Source: Carnimonas bestiolae
GTDB lineage: Bacteria; Pseudomonadota; Gammaproteobacteria; Pseudomonadales; Halomonadaceae
Assembly: GCF_051251125.1 (NCBI RefSeq)
Contig: NZ_JBPCZL010000002.1
Length of the DNA: 64,000 nt
Strand: one strand, 5' to 3'
The notes beneath the pieces were generated by a model. The model was not told the DNA's origin, ran no database searches, and saw only the letters and a program-made list of their open reading frames with translations. This document shows positions 36,580 through 45,911 of this stretch, one piece after another. Position 1 is the stretch's first letter, and the number at the start of each line of letters is the position of its first letter. Position numbers and translations under genes: made by a program.

Positions 36580-36881
36580 AGGCAGCTGGCAAGCGGCTAA
36601 TCTGATGTTAGGGAACGGTTGGGAATGCGTTGGCGGGCGCGGCGGAAATTAAAAGTTTAAGAAAAAATTAATAAAATCCGATTTTATGCGTCAAATTGCC
36701 GCGACCTAATGGAAGTTGTTCAAATTTTATCCATTTGTACGGTTAATTTTCATTTTTGGTCCAATATGTCATTGATGCTCGCTGACCAGCCCCCTATAAT
36801 TCGCGTCAATTTTGAAGCTGGCAAGGCGTGCGCATTGGAAAAGTGTGCGTCGGCCGATTGAGCCAAATAACTGGACCCGCC
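36580..36881. other. Intergenic region upstream of the atp operon
   Basis: About 300 bases, with a very A+T-rich block (about 36640-36770) that could act as an UP-like element for the promoter at 36772-36800. No terminator of parB was recognised. A possible GTG start for atpI at 36828 lies at its end. Confidence 0.55.
36772..36800 (+). promoter_or_regulatory. Sigma-70 promoter of the atp operon
   Basis: TTGATG (36772-36777), a 17-base spacer and a perfect TATAAT (36795-36800). Transcription would begin near 36807, giving a short leader to atpI. The upstream A+T-rich tract fits a strong housekeeping promoter. Confidence 0.8.
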
Positions 36882-37301
36882 ATGCGACGAGCAAGTTCCG
36901 CGGCACTTCGACAGCGTTTGCCGCAGCAGTCTCTTCCGCTCAAGGCAGTTGCTGTCCAGTCCATGTTTGGTGCGGTAATCGCGGTAGCGGTGTTGCTGCT
37001 GGTGTCCCGCGAAGCAGGCGTTAGTGCACTAAGCGGTGTACTGGTCAGCCTTCTACCGAGCTTCTATTTCGCCTGGCGCTTCGTGCGCATTTACGCATCG
37101 CGTCAGGCGTCAGAGTCTGTAGGCCTGATGTACCGGGCTGAGGTAGGCAAGTTTGGTTTGACAGTGGCGATGTTCATAGCCGTATTCGTACTGCTGCCAC
37201 CGTCTCACCCAGCGTTTTTCTTTTTTGCATACATAGCGACAACACTCGTGCAATGGTTGGCCCCTTGGCTGCTGCGCACGCTGTTTCGCTGCCGAATCTG
37301 A
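36882..37301 (+). CDS. atpI: ATP synthase subunit I (AtpI)
   Basis: AtpI assists assembly of the c-ring and is the usual first gene of the operon. With ATG 36882 the protein has 139 residues and four hydrophobic segments (SMFGAVIAVAVLLLVSR, ALSGVLVSLLPSFYFAWR, FGLTVAMFIAVFVLLPP, FFFFAYIATTLVQWLAPWLL). A GTG at 36828 with AAGG upstream would add 18 residues; I prefer the ATG because the added part is not hydrophobic or conserved, but this is uncertain. atpB follows after nine bases. Confidence 0.85.
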   Translation: MRRASSAALRQRLPQQSLPLKAVAVQSMFGAVIAVAVLLLVSREAGVSALSGVLVSLLPSFYFAWRFVRIYASRQASESVGLMYRAEVGKFGLTVAMFIAVFVLLPPSHPAFFFFAYIATTLVQWLAPWLLRTLFRCRI

Positions 37302-37310
37302 GGCAGATCA

Positions 37311-38120
37311 ATGGCTAGCGGTTCATACATCAGTCACCACCTTCAGAACCTCGTCTTCGGACTTAGCCCCGAGCATGGCTGGTCCTTCGCCCACAGCGCT
37401 GAAGAAGCGTCGGCGATGGGCTTCTGGTCGATCAACGTCGATTCGATGTTTTGGTCGATTGTGCTGGGTCTGGTGTTCCTGGTGCTGTTCCGCCGAGTGG
37501 CCAAAAAGGCCAACGCGGGTGTGCCGAGCGGTATTCAAAACGTTGTCGAAATGGCCGTTGAATTTGCCAGCGGCGTTGCACGCGACAGCTTCAATGGCAA
37601 GAACCCGCTGATTGCGCCGCTGGCGCTAACGATTTTTGTCTGGGTGCTGCTGATGAACTCCATGGAGTTCCTGCCGATGGACCTGATCCCGAGCATCGCT
37701 GGTCTAATGGGCATTGAGCACATGAAGGCAGTGCCGACATCTGACGTAAACATCACCTTCGGTCTGTCGATCTCGGTCTTCTTCCTGATTCTTTTCTATA
37801 GCTTCAAAGTGAAGGGAATTGGTGGTTTCGCCAAGGAACTGAGCTTCCAGCCGTTCAATACGCCGTTCCTGATCCCTTTCAACCTGGTGCTTGAGCTGGT
37901 TAACCTGATTGTTAAGCCTGTTTCTCTCGCGCTGCGACTGTTCGGTAACATCTTCGCAGGGGACGTTATCTTCCTGCTGATCGCGATGCTGCCGTTCTGG
38001 ATCCAGTGGGCGCTGGGCGTGCCCTGGGCAATCTTCCACCTGCTGATTATTCCTCTGCAGGCATTTATCTTCATGATGCTGACCATCGTCTATCTAAGTC
38101 AGGCGCACGAGCATCATTAA
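37311..38120 (+). CDS. atpB: ATP synthase Fo subunit a
   Basis: Subunit a forms the proton half-channels against the c-ring. The 269-residue protein has about five to six membrane helices and the essential Arg in SLALRLFGNIFAG, within the conserved fourth helix. FQPFNTPFLIPFNLVLELVN-like sequence precedes it (LIPFNLVLELVN seen). The 127 bases between atpB and atpE include a small CTGC/GCAG hairpin. Confidence 0.96.
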   Translation: MASGSYISHHLQNLVFGLSPEHGWSFAHSAEEASAMGFWSINVDSMFWSIVLGLVFLVLFRRVAKKANAGVPSGIQNVVEMAVEFASGVARDSFNGKNPLIAPLALTIFVWVLLMNSMEFLPMDLIPSIAGLMGIEHMKAVPTSDVNITFGLSISVFFLILFYSFKVKGIGGFAKELSFQPFNTPFLIPFNLVLELVNLIVKPVSLALRLFGNIFAGDVIFLLIAMLPFWIQWALGVPWAIFHLLIIPLQAFIFMMLTIVYLSQAHEHH

Positions 38121-38247
38121 GAAATCTTCGACCCCGCTGCTTCCGGGCAGCAAGGGCTTCGATGAACGTAGCGTGCGACGCTTGATAGGCTGCATGCACT
38201 TACACCCCGGAAATGACTAACTTAGCTTTATCCTTAGGAGCTTCATC

Positions 38248-38475
38248 ATGGAAATGATCTACGTCGCCGCTTCGATCATGATTGGCCTTGGCGCGCTCGG
38301 TACCGGCATTGGTTTCGGTATCCTCGGAGGCAAGCTGCTCGAATCCAACGCTCGTCAGCCCGAGCTGAGCAACATGCTGATGTCGCGTGCCTTCCTGATG
38401 GCCGGTCTGCTTGATGCTGTGCCGATGATCGGCGTTGGTATCGCTCTTTACCTGATGTTCGCTGTCGCTGGTTAA
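38248..38475 (+). CDS. atpE: ATP synthase Fo subunit c
   Basis: The c-ring subunit, 75 residues, is two membrane helices joined by the polar loop ARQPE. The ion carrier is Asp in GLLDAVPMIGVG, and the Gln/Glu/Ser/Thr set used by sodium-dependent rings is missing, so it is a proton-type ring as in E. coli. The ribosome binding site AGGAG lies upstream of the ATG, suiting the high output this subunit needs. Confidence 0.97.
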   Translation: MEMIYVAASIMIGLGALGTGIGFGILGGKLLESNARQPELSNMLMSRAFLMAGLLDAVPMIGVGIALYLMFAVAG

Positions 38476-38554
38476 TCTGCCGACGCCGGTGTAACGCTAA
38501 CGTTACCCGGCTCTTGCGATTCCGGTCACCACGAACAGCCAAAGGTACTTTACC

Positions 38555-39025
38555 GTGAACATCAACCTGACACTCATCGGACAGATAATCACCTTCGTGA
38601 TCTTTGTCTGGTTCTGCATGAAGTATGTGTGGCCGCCTATTTCCGGTGCCCTTGCAGAGCGTGAGAAAAAAATCTCCGAGGGTTTGAACGCTGCTGATCG
38701 CGCCAGGGAAGAACTGGATCGTGCCAAGGCAGAGGCCGAGCAGATCCTTCGGGAGACCCGCGAAGAAGCCTCACAGATTGTTGAGCAGGCGCGTTCGCGC
38801 TCCAACAAGATGGTTGAGGAAGCACGCGAAACCGCTCGGGCCGAAGGCCAGCGCATGATCGATAGCGCACACTCCGAGATTGAACAGGAGCTGCAAAGTG
38901 CCAAATCGGCACTGCGCGCCCAAGTCTCTTCTCTGGCCGTGCGTGGCGCAGAAAGGATTCTCGAGTCGTCGGTCGATGAGAAGCAGCACGCTGATCTTCT
39001 CGACAAGCTGACCGCCGAACTCTAA
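38555..39025 (+). CDS. atpF: ATP synthase Fo subunit b
   Basis: Subunit b is the peripheral stalk: one N-terminal membrane helix (LTLIGQIITFVIFVWFCMKY) and a long charged coiled coil (residues about 30-150). The 156-residue protein starts at GTG 38555. Length and sequence match the gammaproteobacterial b subunit. Confidence 0.95.
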   Translation: MNINLTLIGQIITFVIFVWFCMKYVWPPISGALAEREKKISEGLNAADRAREELDRAKAEAEQILRETREEASQIVEQARSRSNKMVEEARETARAEGQRMIDSAHSEIEQELQSAKSALRAQVSSLAVRGAERILESSVDEKQHADLLDKLTAEL

Positions 39026-39037
39026 AGGGGAAATCCG

Positions 39038-39580
39038 ATGGCACAATCGAGTCCCGCAACGGTCGCCAGGCCCTACGCCAAAGCTGCTTTTGATGCAGCG
39101 TTGGAAGATAAGGCGCTGGATAGCTGGTCTCAAACGCTGGCATTGTTAGAAGCGCTGGTTAAAGAGCCCAAGGTGAGTGCCTATATCAATGATCCGAGGC
39201 ACTCTGAAAAGCAGCTTACAGAGACAATTGTTTCTCTGTGCGGCGACCAGCTCGAACCCAAGGCGGTCAATTTCGTCACTCTGCTCGCAGAGCACCATCG
39301 ACTTCCCGCGCTGGATCAGATCCGTGCGCAGTTTGAAGCCGCTCGGGATGCTCACGAGCGCCGCGTCGAGGTCGAAGTCGTCAGCGCGTTTGCCCTTAGC
39401 GATGAACAGCAACGCAAACTGGCTGAAGCGCTTAAAAAGCGCCTCGACCGAGAAATCTCTATCACTACTTCAGTGGACGACTCGCTTCTCGGCGGTGTGA
39501 TCATCCGCGCTGGCGACACCGTTATCGACGGTTCGCTTCGCGGTCGGTTGTCACAGCTCGAAAGCAGTCTGAATGTCTGA
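39038..39580 (+). CDS. atpH: ATP synthase F1 subunit delta
   Basis: Delta (OSCP type) links the b stalk to the top of F1. The 180-residue protein has ARPYAKAAFDAAL at the start and the C-terminal signature ISITTSVDDSLLGGVIIRAGDTVIDGS-like segment (DDSLLGGVIIRAGD, DGSLRGRLSQL). GGGG lies upstream of the ATG. It ends 17 bases before the atpA start. Confidence 0.95.
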   Translation: MAQSSPATVARPYAKAAFDAALEDKALDSWSQTLALLEALVKEPKVSAYINDPRHSEKQLTETIVSLCGDQLEPKAVNFVTLLAEHHRLPALDQIRAQFEAARDAHERRVEVEVVSAFALSDEQQRKLAEALKKRLDREISITTSVDDSLLGGVIIRAGDTVIDGSLRGRLSQLESSLNV

Positions 39581-39596
39581 GGTCAGGGGACATGGC

Positions 39597-41138
39597 ATGC
39601 AGCAACTGAATCCTTCAGAAATCAGCGATATCATCAAGAGCCGCATCGACAACCTCGACGCCGGTCTTGAAGCCCATAACGAGGGCACTGTTGTCAGCGT
39701 GGCTGACGGCATCGTTACCGTACACGGCCTGAACGACGCCATGTACGGCGAAATGATCGAATTCCCCGACGATGTATACGGCATGGTGCTCAACCTTGAG
39801 CGCGATAGCGTGGGCATCGTGGTACTCGGCGAATATGAATCTCTCTCCGAGGGCATGACCGCCAAATGTACCGGCAACATCCTCGAAGTTCCGGTTGGTC
39901 CTGAGCTATTGGGCCGCGTTGTCGATGCGCTGGGTAACCCGATCGACGGCAAGGGTGAGCTTGGTACCAAGCTTACTGACCGCGTTGAGAAAATCGCCCC
40001 GGGCGTTATCGCCCGTCAGGGTGTTGATCAGCCGGTTCAAACCGGTCTGAAATCAATCGACGCCATGGTGCCGATCGGTCGTGGTCAGCGTGAGCTGATC
40101 ATCGGTGACCGTCAGATTGGTAAATCTGCCGTTGCCATCGACACCATTATCAATCAGAAAGACAGCGGCATCGTATGTATCTACGTTGCTATCGGTCAGA
40201 AGCAGTCCACCATTGCGAACATCGTTCGCAAGCTGGAAGAGCACGGTGCGATGGATCACACCATCATCGTCAACGCCGGCGCCGCTGATCCTGCTGCCAT
40301 GCAGTACCTCGCGCCTTACGCAGGCTGCACCATGGGCGAGTATTTCCGCGACCGTGGTCAGGATGCATTGATCGTTTATGACGATCTGACCAAACAAGCG
40401 TGGGCCTACCGCCAGATCTCCCTGCTGCTGAAACGTCCTCCGGGCCGTGAAGCTTACCCAGGGGATGTCTTCTACCTGCACTCCCGTCTGCTGGAGCGTG
40501 CTTCTCGCGTAAATGCTGAGTACGTAGAAGAGTTCACCAAGGGTGAAGTCAAAGGCAAAACAGGCTCACTGACGGCGCTGCCGATCATCGAAACCCAGGG
40601 TGGTGACGTAGGTGCATTCGTACCGACCAACGTTATCTCCATCACCGATGGTCAGATCTTCCTCGAAACCAGCCTGTTTAACTCAGGCGTTCGTCCTGCC
40701 ATTAACGCAGGTCTGTCGGTTTCGCGTGTAGGTGGTTCGGCTCAGACCAAAATCATCAAGAAACTCGGCGGTGGTATTCGTCTGGCACTGGCGCAGTATC
40801 GTGAATTGGCGGCGTTCTCGCAGTTTGCTTCCGATCTCGACGACGCTACGCGCAAGCAGCTCGACCACGGTGAACGCGTTACCGAACTGATGAAGCAGAA
40901 GCAGTACTCGCCTCTCTCGGTTGCCGAAATGGGCGTAACGCTGTTCACCGCCAACGAAGGCTATCTGTCTGACGTCGCCGTTGATGACGTACTCAGCTTC
41001 GAAGACGATCTGCTTGAGTACATGCGCACCGAGCACGCTGATCTGTTGAACAAAATCAACGAGAAAGGCGGCTACGACGACGAGATCCAGAAGGGCCTCA
41101 AGGAAGCTGTAGAGAGCTTCAAAGCGACCCGTAACTAA
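39597..41138 (+). CDS. atpA: ATP synthase F1 subunit alpha
   Basis: The non-catalytic nucleotide-binding F1 subunit, 513 residues like E. coli. P-loop GDRQIGKSAVAIDTI, then the arginine-finger region around SVSRVGGSAQTK. I use the ATG at 39597 (GGGGA six bases upstream, MQQLNPSEIS), not the ATG at 39573, which overlaps atpH and adds eight atypical residues. Confidence 0.97.
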   Translation: MQQLNPSEISDIIKSRIDNLDAGLEAHNEGTVVSVADGIVTVHGLNDAMYGEMIEFPDDVYGMVLNLERDSVGIVVLGEYESLSEGMTAKCTGNILEVPVGPELLGRVVDALGNPIDGKGELGTKLTDRVEKIAPGVIARQGVDQPVQTGLKSIDAMVPIGRGQRELIIGDRQIGKSAVAIDTIINQKDSGIVCIYVAIGQKQSTIANIVRKLEEHGAMDHTIIVNAGAADPAAMQYLAPYAGCTMGEYFRDRGQDALIVYDDLTKQAWAYRQISLLLKRPPGREAYPGDVFYLHSRLLERASRVNAEYVEEFTKGEVKGKTGSLTALPIIETQGGDVGAFVPTNVISITDGQIFLETSLFNSGVRPAINAGLSVSRVGGSAQTKIIKKLGGGIRLALAQYRELAAFSQFASDLDDATRKQLDHGERVTELMKQKQYSPLSVAEMGVTLFTANEGYLSDVAVDDVLSFEDDLLEYMRTEHADLLNKINEKGGYDDEIQKGLKEAVESFKATRN

Positions 41139-41284
41139 TGCGATTTACCCGGGTCACGCAGGCCCGGGAAATTAGCGTTCGTGGCGCGGCGTGGTAGCAA
41201 CATCCTGACGTAAGTCCAGCAGCCTGGCGGTTATCGATGTAGTGAAATGTGTGTCACGGTTCCGGGTTGGTAGAGGAGATCGGT

Positions 41285-42154
41285 ATGGCATCCGGAAAAG
41301 AGATCAAGCAACAGATCGGCAGCATCAAGAATACGCAGAAGATCACCAATGCGATGCAGATGGTCGCTGCTTCCAAGATGCGCCGAGCTCAGGATCGCAT
41401 GGCGGCCAGCCAGCCCTATGCGAAAAAGATTCGCGAGGTGTGCTATCACACCGCCGAAGGTCAGGTGGATTCTACGCATCCTTATCTGGCCAAGCGCGAC
41501 CTTAAGCGTGTTGGCATTATCGTTGTGAGCTCTGACCGCGGTCTTTGCGGCGGCCTCAACGTCAACGCATTCAAGGCGGCGTTGGGCGAAATCAAAGGCT
41601 ACCGCGATCAGGGTATCGACGTAGCCTACTGTGGTATTGGCAAGAAGGCAGTCAGCTTCTTCCGTCGCTATGGCGGCGAAGTACTGGCGTCGGCATCGGA
41701 CTTGGGCGATGCCCCAGAACTCAACGATTTGCTGGGCAGCGTGCGGGTACTGCTCGATGCCTATGACGAAGGCAAGCTTGATCGCATTGTCATTGTTAGC
41801 AACGAGTTCGTGAATACCATGACCCAGAAGCCCGTGGTACGCCAGCTGGTGCCGCTCGAACCGCGTAGCGGAGATGAGCAGGCCAGCAAAATGCCATGGA
41901 CTTACGACTATGAACCTGACGATCCAACCGTGATCCTCAACGAACTGTTGACTCGCTATGTTGAATCCCAGGTTTATCAGGCGGTGGTTGAAAACATCGC
42001 GTGTGAACAGTCAGCTCGAATGCTGGCGATGAAAAATGCTACTGACAACGCCGGTCAAATCATCGACGACCTGCAAATGGTCTACAACAAGGCACGTCAG
42101 GCGGCGATCACCCAGGAAATCTCCGAAATTGTCGGTGGTGCCGCGGCGGTGTAA
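41285..42154 (+). CDS. atpG: ATP synthase F1 subunit gamma
   Basis: The central rotor shaft, 289 residues, beginning MASGKEIKQQIGSIKNTQKIT and ending in the conserved C-terminal helix KARQAAITQEISEIVGGAAA. GAGGAG precedes the ATG at 41285. Another in-frame ATG at 41249 has no such signal. The gap to atpA is 146 bases without an evident terminator. Confidence 0.97.
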   Translation: MASGKEIKQQIGSIKNTQKITNAMQMVAASKMRRAQDRMAASQPYAKKIREVCYHTAEGQVDSTHPYLAKRDLKRVGIIVVSSDRGLCGGLNVNAFKAALGEIKGYRDQGIDVAYCGIGKKAVSFFRRYGGEVLASASDLGDAPELNDLLGSVRVLLDAYDEGKLDRIVIVSNEFVNTMTQKPVVRQLVPLEPRSGDEQASKMPWTYDYEPDDPTVILNELLTRYVESQVYQAVVENIACEQSARMLAMKNATDNAGQIIDDLQMVYNKARQAAITQEISEIVGGAAAV

Positions 42155-42221
42155 TGCCGTTGGGTGATGTGAATTTACATGCCTGGCGGCATGACAGGAT
42201 CGCAGGTTTAGAGGACACCAG

Positions 42222-43598
42222 ATGAGCGGACATATTGTACAAATCATCGGCGCCGTTATTGACGTGGAGTTTTCCGCGGGTGACGTGCCAAAGGTCTATG
42301 ACGCCCTCAACGTTGAAGGCATCGAGACCGTACTCGAAGTACAGCAGCAGCTCGGCGACAACGTCGTTCGTGCTATCGCGATGGGCTCTACCGAAGGGCT
42401 GAAACGTGGCCTGGAAGTCGTTAACACAGGCAACCCCATCCAGGTACCGGTCGGCGAAAAAACGCTGGGTCGTATCATGGACGTGCTGGGTCGCCCGATT
42501 GACGAGCAGGGCCCGATCGGTGAAGAAGAGCGCATGTCGATTCACCGTAAAGCGCCCAGCTATGCTGAACAGGCTTCTTCCAACGACCTGCTGGAAACCG
42601 GCATCAAGGTTATTGACCTGATCTGCCCGTTTGCCAAAGGTGGTAAAGTAGGTCTGTTCGGTGGCGCAGGTGTGGGCAAGACCGTCAACATGATGGAGCT
42701 GATCCACAACATCGCCAGCGAGCACTCCGGTTATTCCGTATTTACCGGTGTTGGCGAACGTACTCGTGAAGGTAACGACTTCTACTACGAAATGAAGGAG
42801 TCGAACGTTCTCGATAAGGTATCGCTGGTTTATGGCCAGATGAACGAGCCGCCCGGCAACCGCCTGCGCGTTGCGCTGACCGGTCTTACCGTTGCGGAGA
42901 AATTCCGTGATGAAGGCCGCGATGTACTGCTGTTCATCGATAACATCTATCGTTTCACCCTGGCAGGGACCGAAGTGTCTGCACTGTTGGGTCGTATGCC
43001 TTCTGCAGTGGGCTACCAGCCGACGCTGGCAGAAGAAATGGGCATGCTGCAAGAACGTATCACCTCGACCAAAACCGGCTCCATCACGTCGGTACAGGCC
43101 GTTTACGTTCCCGCTGACGACCTGACTGACCCTTCACCGGCCACTACCTTCGCGCACCTTGACGCCACCGTGGTACTGGCGCGTTCCATCGCCGAACTGG
43201 GTATCTACCCGGCGATCGATCCGCTCGACTCCACTTCGCGTCAGCTCGATCCGCTGGTTGTGGGTGAAGAGCACTACGGCATTGCACGTCGCGTGCAGGG
43301 CGTGCTGCAGCGTTACAAAGAGCTGAAAGACATCATCGCCATTCTGGGTATGGACGAACTGTCCGACGAAGATAAAGCGATCGTAGCTCGTGCGCGTAAA
43401 ATCCAGCGTTTCCTCTCGCAGCCGTTCCACGTGGCTGAAGTGTTCACCGGTGCGCCGGGCCGCTATGTGTCGCTGAAAGACACCATCGCTGGCTTCACTG
43501 GCATCCTCAACGGTGACTACGACGACATGCCGGAACAGGCGTTCTACATGGTCGGCGGCATCGACGAAGCAATCGAGAAAGCGAAAGGCATGCGCTAA
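42222..43598 (+). CDS. atpD: ATP synthase F1 subunit beta
   Basis: The catalytic F1 subunit, 458 residues. P-loop GGAGVGKTVNMMEL, catalytic Glu in GVGERTREGND, and the C-terminal DELSDEDK lever (DELSEED in many homologues). The strong upstream GAGGACACC and 67-base spacing to atpG are normal. Confidence 0.98.
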   Translation: MSGHIVQIIGAVIDVEFSAGDVPKVYDALNVEGIETVLEVQQQLGDNVVRAIAMGSTEGLKRGLEVVNTGNPIQVPVGEKTLGRIMDVLGRPIDEQGPIGEEERMSIHRKAPSYAEQASSNDLLETGIKVIDLICPFAKGGKVGLFGGAGVGKTVNMMELIHNIASEHSGYSVFTGVGERTREGNDFYYEMKESNVLDKVSLVYGQMNEPPGNRLRVALTGLTVAEKFRDEGRDVLLFIDNIYRFTLAGTEVSALLGRMPSAVGYQPTLAEEMGMLQERITSTKTGSITSVQAVYVPADDLTDPSPATTFAHLDATVVLARSIAELGIYPAIDPLDSTSRQLDPLVVGEEHYGIARRVQGVLQRYKELKDIIAILGMDELSDEDKAIVARARKIQRFLSQPFHVAEVFTGAPGRYVSLKDTIAGFTGILNGDYDDMPEQAFYMVGGIDEAIEKAKGMR

Positions 43599-43694
43599 GA
43601 AGACGCGAGCGGCCGCTGGTAGCCTTGGGCTGGCAGCGGTCACTTGCTCTTCAGGCAAGGTACCGCCTGTGGCGGTGCATCCAGGAGACGAAGA

Positions 43695-44114
43695 ATGGCT
43701 AAAAGCTTCCAGTGCGATATCGTCAGCGTTGAAGCATCGTTGTTTTCCGGCAAGGTAGCGCAGGTAGTGGCTACCGGTGCGGAAGGCGAGATCGGTATTC
43801 TCGCAGGCCATGAGCCGCTGCTCACGCGCGTAGCATCTGGTCCCGTTGAAGTAACGCTTGAAGATGGCAAGAAGGAAACCTTCTTCGCTTCTGGCGGCAT
43901 TCTCGAGGTCCAGCCGGATTCCGTGTCGATTCTGGCCGATACTGCCGAACGCGGTAGCGATCTGGATGAAGCAGCTGCCCAGCGTGCTCTTGAGCAAGCG
44001 CGTAACGCGATGGCGGAGAAACAGTCCGAACTGGACTACTCCGCAGCGCTTGGCGGAATTGCCGAAGCGACAGCGCGTTTGCGTGCGCTGCAGCGGTTGC
44101 GCAGTAATCGCTGA
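43695..44114 (+). CDS. atpC: ATP synthase F1 subunit epsilon
   Basis: Epsilon inhibits and couples rotation. The 139-residue protein starts MAKSFQCDIVSVEASLFSG, has the beta-sandwich motifs GEIGILAGHEPLLT and GGILEVQPDSVSILAD, and a C-terminal helical pair. The ATG at 43695 has AGGAG upstream; an ATG at 43644 would add 17 residues. It ends the atp operon, followed by a UUCG-loop terminator. Confidence 0.96.
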   Translation: MAKSFQCDIVSVEASLFSGKVAQVVATGAEGEIGILAGHEPLLTRVASGPVEVTLEDGKKETFFASGGILEVQPDSVSILADTAERGSDLDEAAAQRALEQARNAMAEKQSELDYSAALGGIAEATARLRALQRLRSNR

Positions 44115-44156
44115 TTATTGAGCGCTACGCTGTTTCGATATGGCGTTTATATCGTG

Positions 44157-44186
44157 CAAATGCCTCGACTTCGGTCGGGGCATTTG
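44157..44186 (+). terminator. Intrinsic terminator of the atp operon
   Basis: CAAATGCCTCGAC pairs with GTCGGGGCATTTG (one G-T pair) around a TTCG tetraloop, 42 bases after atpC. Only TGTAT follows, so the T-run is short but the stem is very stable. Confidence 0.82.
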
Positions 44187-44434
44187 TGTATCTGGTGCGG
44201 TTTTCCGCCACAGCATCCATCGCGATAGAGAGCGGCGGGTGTGCATTTGATGTTGGCGCCGGATGCGCGTTCGATGAAGGTGCGGGTGCCGCCTTTAAAG
44301 CCGGCGCTCGGGCCAGGCTGGCCGTAGCGTGGTGAAAGCGCCCGGAATGTGCGACTCTCTGTGGATTCGCTGTATGGCGGAAGCGCTGACGCTATCGCCT
44401 TCAACGCAATAAATGATCAATCATTGGAGTTGTC
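44187..44434. other. Intergenic region upstream of glmU, with a palindrome at the start site
   Basis: No gene is visible. Just before the glmU ribosome binding site lies the inverted repeat AATGAT-CA-ATCATT (44412-44425), which could be an operator or shield the start. Its position, together with the nearby DeoR-type gene, makes a GlmR site conceivable (inference only). Confidence 0.4.
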
Positions 44435-45802
44435 ATGTCGTTTGACGTGGTTATTCTTGCTGCCGGTCAAGGCAGCCGCATGCGATCCCGTTTGCCCAAG
44501 GTGCTTCACACCCTTGCGGGACGCTCGATGCTTCAACGCATTATCGACAGTGCCAAGCAGTTAAGCGACGTAACGCTTCACGTGGTAGTGGGGCATGGTG
44601 CCGATCAGATTGAAGCCGCACTGGCGGGCCAGCCAAATATTCATTTCGTCTATCAGCAGCAGCAGTTGGGCACCGGTCACGCGGTTGCTCAGGCGCTGCC
44701 TGCACTCGGTGATGGTCCGGTGCTGATTCTGACCGGCGATACGCCGCTGCTGACCAGCGCAACGCTTGAACAACTGAGTGCAGGACTCGCGCAGGATCAG
44801 CTAACCCTGCTGAGTGTTGTTCACGAAGACCCGAGCGGCTACGGGCGTATTGTTCGTGACGATAGCGGGCAGGTGACCGCGATTGTCGAACAGAAGGACG
44901 CGTCCGAGCAGCAGCGCCTTATTCGTGAATGCAATACCGGACTGATGGGTACCACCGGAGCCTTGCTCAAGCGCTGGCTACCGGCGCTGTCGGCGAACAA
45001 CGCGCAGGGCGAATACTACCTGACCGATATCGTTGGTATGGCATATGCGGAAGGCGTACCGCTCGATGCGGTGCAGGCCGGCTGCGTTGAGGAAGTGTCC
45101 GGTGTTAATGATCGCCGCCAGCTTGCGGCGCTTGAGCGTTGGTTGCAGCGTCAGCAGGCGGAGCAAGCGATGGCACAGGGCGCTTCCCTTGCAGACCCGG
45201 CGCGTTTTGACCAGCGCGGCACGCTAACGCTGGGGCGCGATGTCACGATCGATGTGGGCTGTATCTTCGAAGGTGACGTTACGCTCGAAGACGGCGTTAG
45301 CGTCGGCCCCTACTGCGTTATTCGCGACGCCCATATCGGTGCGGATACGCACATCGAGGCCTACAGCCATATCGACGGCGCTAGTGCGGCGGGCAACAAC
45401 CAGATTGGCCCATATGCGCGGCTGCGGCCCGGCAGCACGCTGGCTGCTGAGGCCAAGGTGGGCAACTTCGTTGAAATCAAAAAAGCGACTCTCGATCACG
45501 GTACCAAGGTCAATCACCTTAGCTACATTGGCGACGCCCACATTGGGCAGCACACCAACGTGGGCGCAGGCACCATCACCTGTAACTACGATGGCGTTAA
45601 CAAGCACCATACCGAGATCGGCAGCAACGTCTTTGTTGGCTCCAACACCGCGCTGGTCGCGCCGATTACGATTGGCGATCGTGTGACCATTGCAGCGGGT
45701 TCTACCCTGACCGACTCGGTTGAGCAGGGCCTGGCGTTTGGCCGTGCCCGCCAAACGGTGAAGGAGAACTGGCGACGTGCTGAACAGGATGACGAGCGTT
45801 AG
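44435..45802 (+). CDS. glmU: Bifunctional UDP-N-acetylglucosamine pyrophosphorylase / glucosamine-1-phosphate acetyltransferase
   Basis: GlmU acetylates glucosamine-1-phosphate and joins it to UTP, giving UDP-GlcNAc for peptidoglycan and LPS. The 455-residue protein has the uridyltransferase motif LAAGQGSRMRSRLPKVLH (residues 8-25), QLGTGHAV and TGDTPLL, then a left-handed beta-helix of hexapeptide repeats from about residue 250, with NFVEIKKATL and the active-site YIGDAHIG...TITCNYDGVNKH. GGAG lies upstream of the ATG. A strong terminator follows. Confidence 0.97.
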   Translation: MSFDVVILAAGQGSRMRSRLPKVLHTLAGRSMLQRIIDSAKQLSDVTLHVVVGHGADQIEAALAGQPNIHFVYQQQQLGTGHAVAQALPALGDGPVLILTGDTPLLTSATLEQLSAGLAQDQLTLLSVVHEDPSGYGRIVRDDSGQVTAIVEQKDASEQQRLIRECNTGLMGTTGALLKRWLPALSANNAQGEYYLTDIVGMAYAEGVPLDAVQAGCVEEVSGVNDRRQLAALERWLQRQQAEQAMAQGASLADPARFDQRGTLTLGRDVTIDVGCIFEGDVTLEDGVSVGPYCVIRDAHIGADTHIEAYSHIDGASAAGNNQIGPYARLRPGSTLAAEAKVGNFVEIKKATLDHGTKVNHLSYIGDAHIGQHTNVGAGTITCNYDGVNKHHTEIGSNVFVGSNTALVAPITIGDRVTIAAGSTLTDSVEQGLAFGRARQTVKENWRRAEQDDER

Positions 45803-45845
45803 CTGATTCCCTAGGCGAAGCTTAAGTTTCAAAACGAAACTATTG

Positions 45846-45890
45846 AACGGCGTTTTCGAAAGTAATAATATTTCGGAAACGCCGTTTTTA
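45846..45890 (+). terminator. Intrinsic terminator after glmU
   Basis: A 16-bp stem, AACGGCGTTTTCGAAA with TTTCGGAAACGCCGTT (one G-T pair), loop GTAATAATA, followed by TTTTTA. It ends only about 22 bases before the glmR start, so it separates glmU from glmR and could also serve as an attenuator of glmR. Confidence 0.92.
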
Positions 45891-45911
45891 TATGGAAGGT
45901 CCCGCTCGACT

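Noticed and set aside
43430..43450. parS-like sequence (GTTCCACGTGGCTGA) in atpD
   Set aside because: It matches the parS palindrome only in the centre and encodes the conserved FHVAE of AtpD. No full parS was seen in the window.
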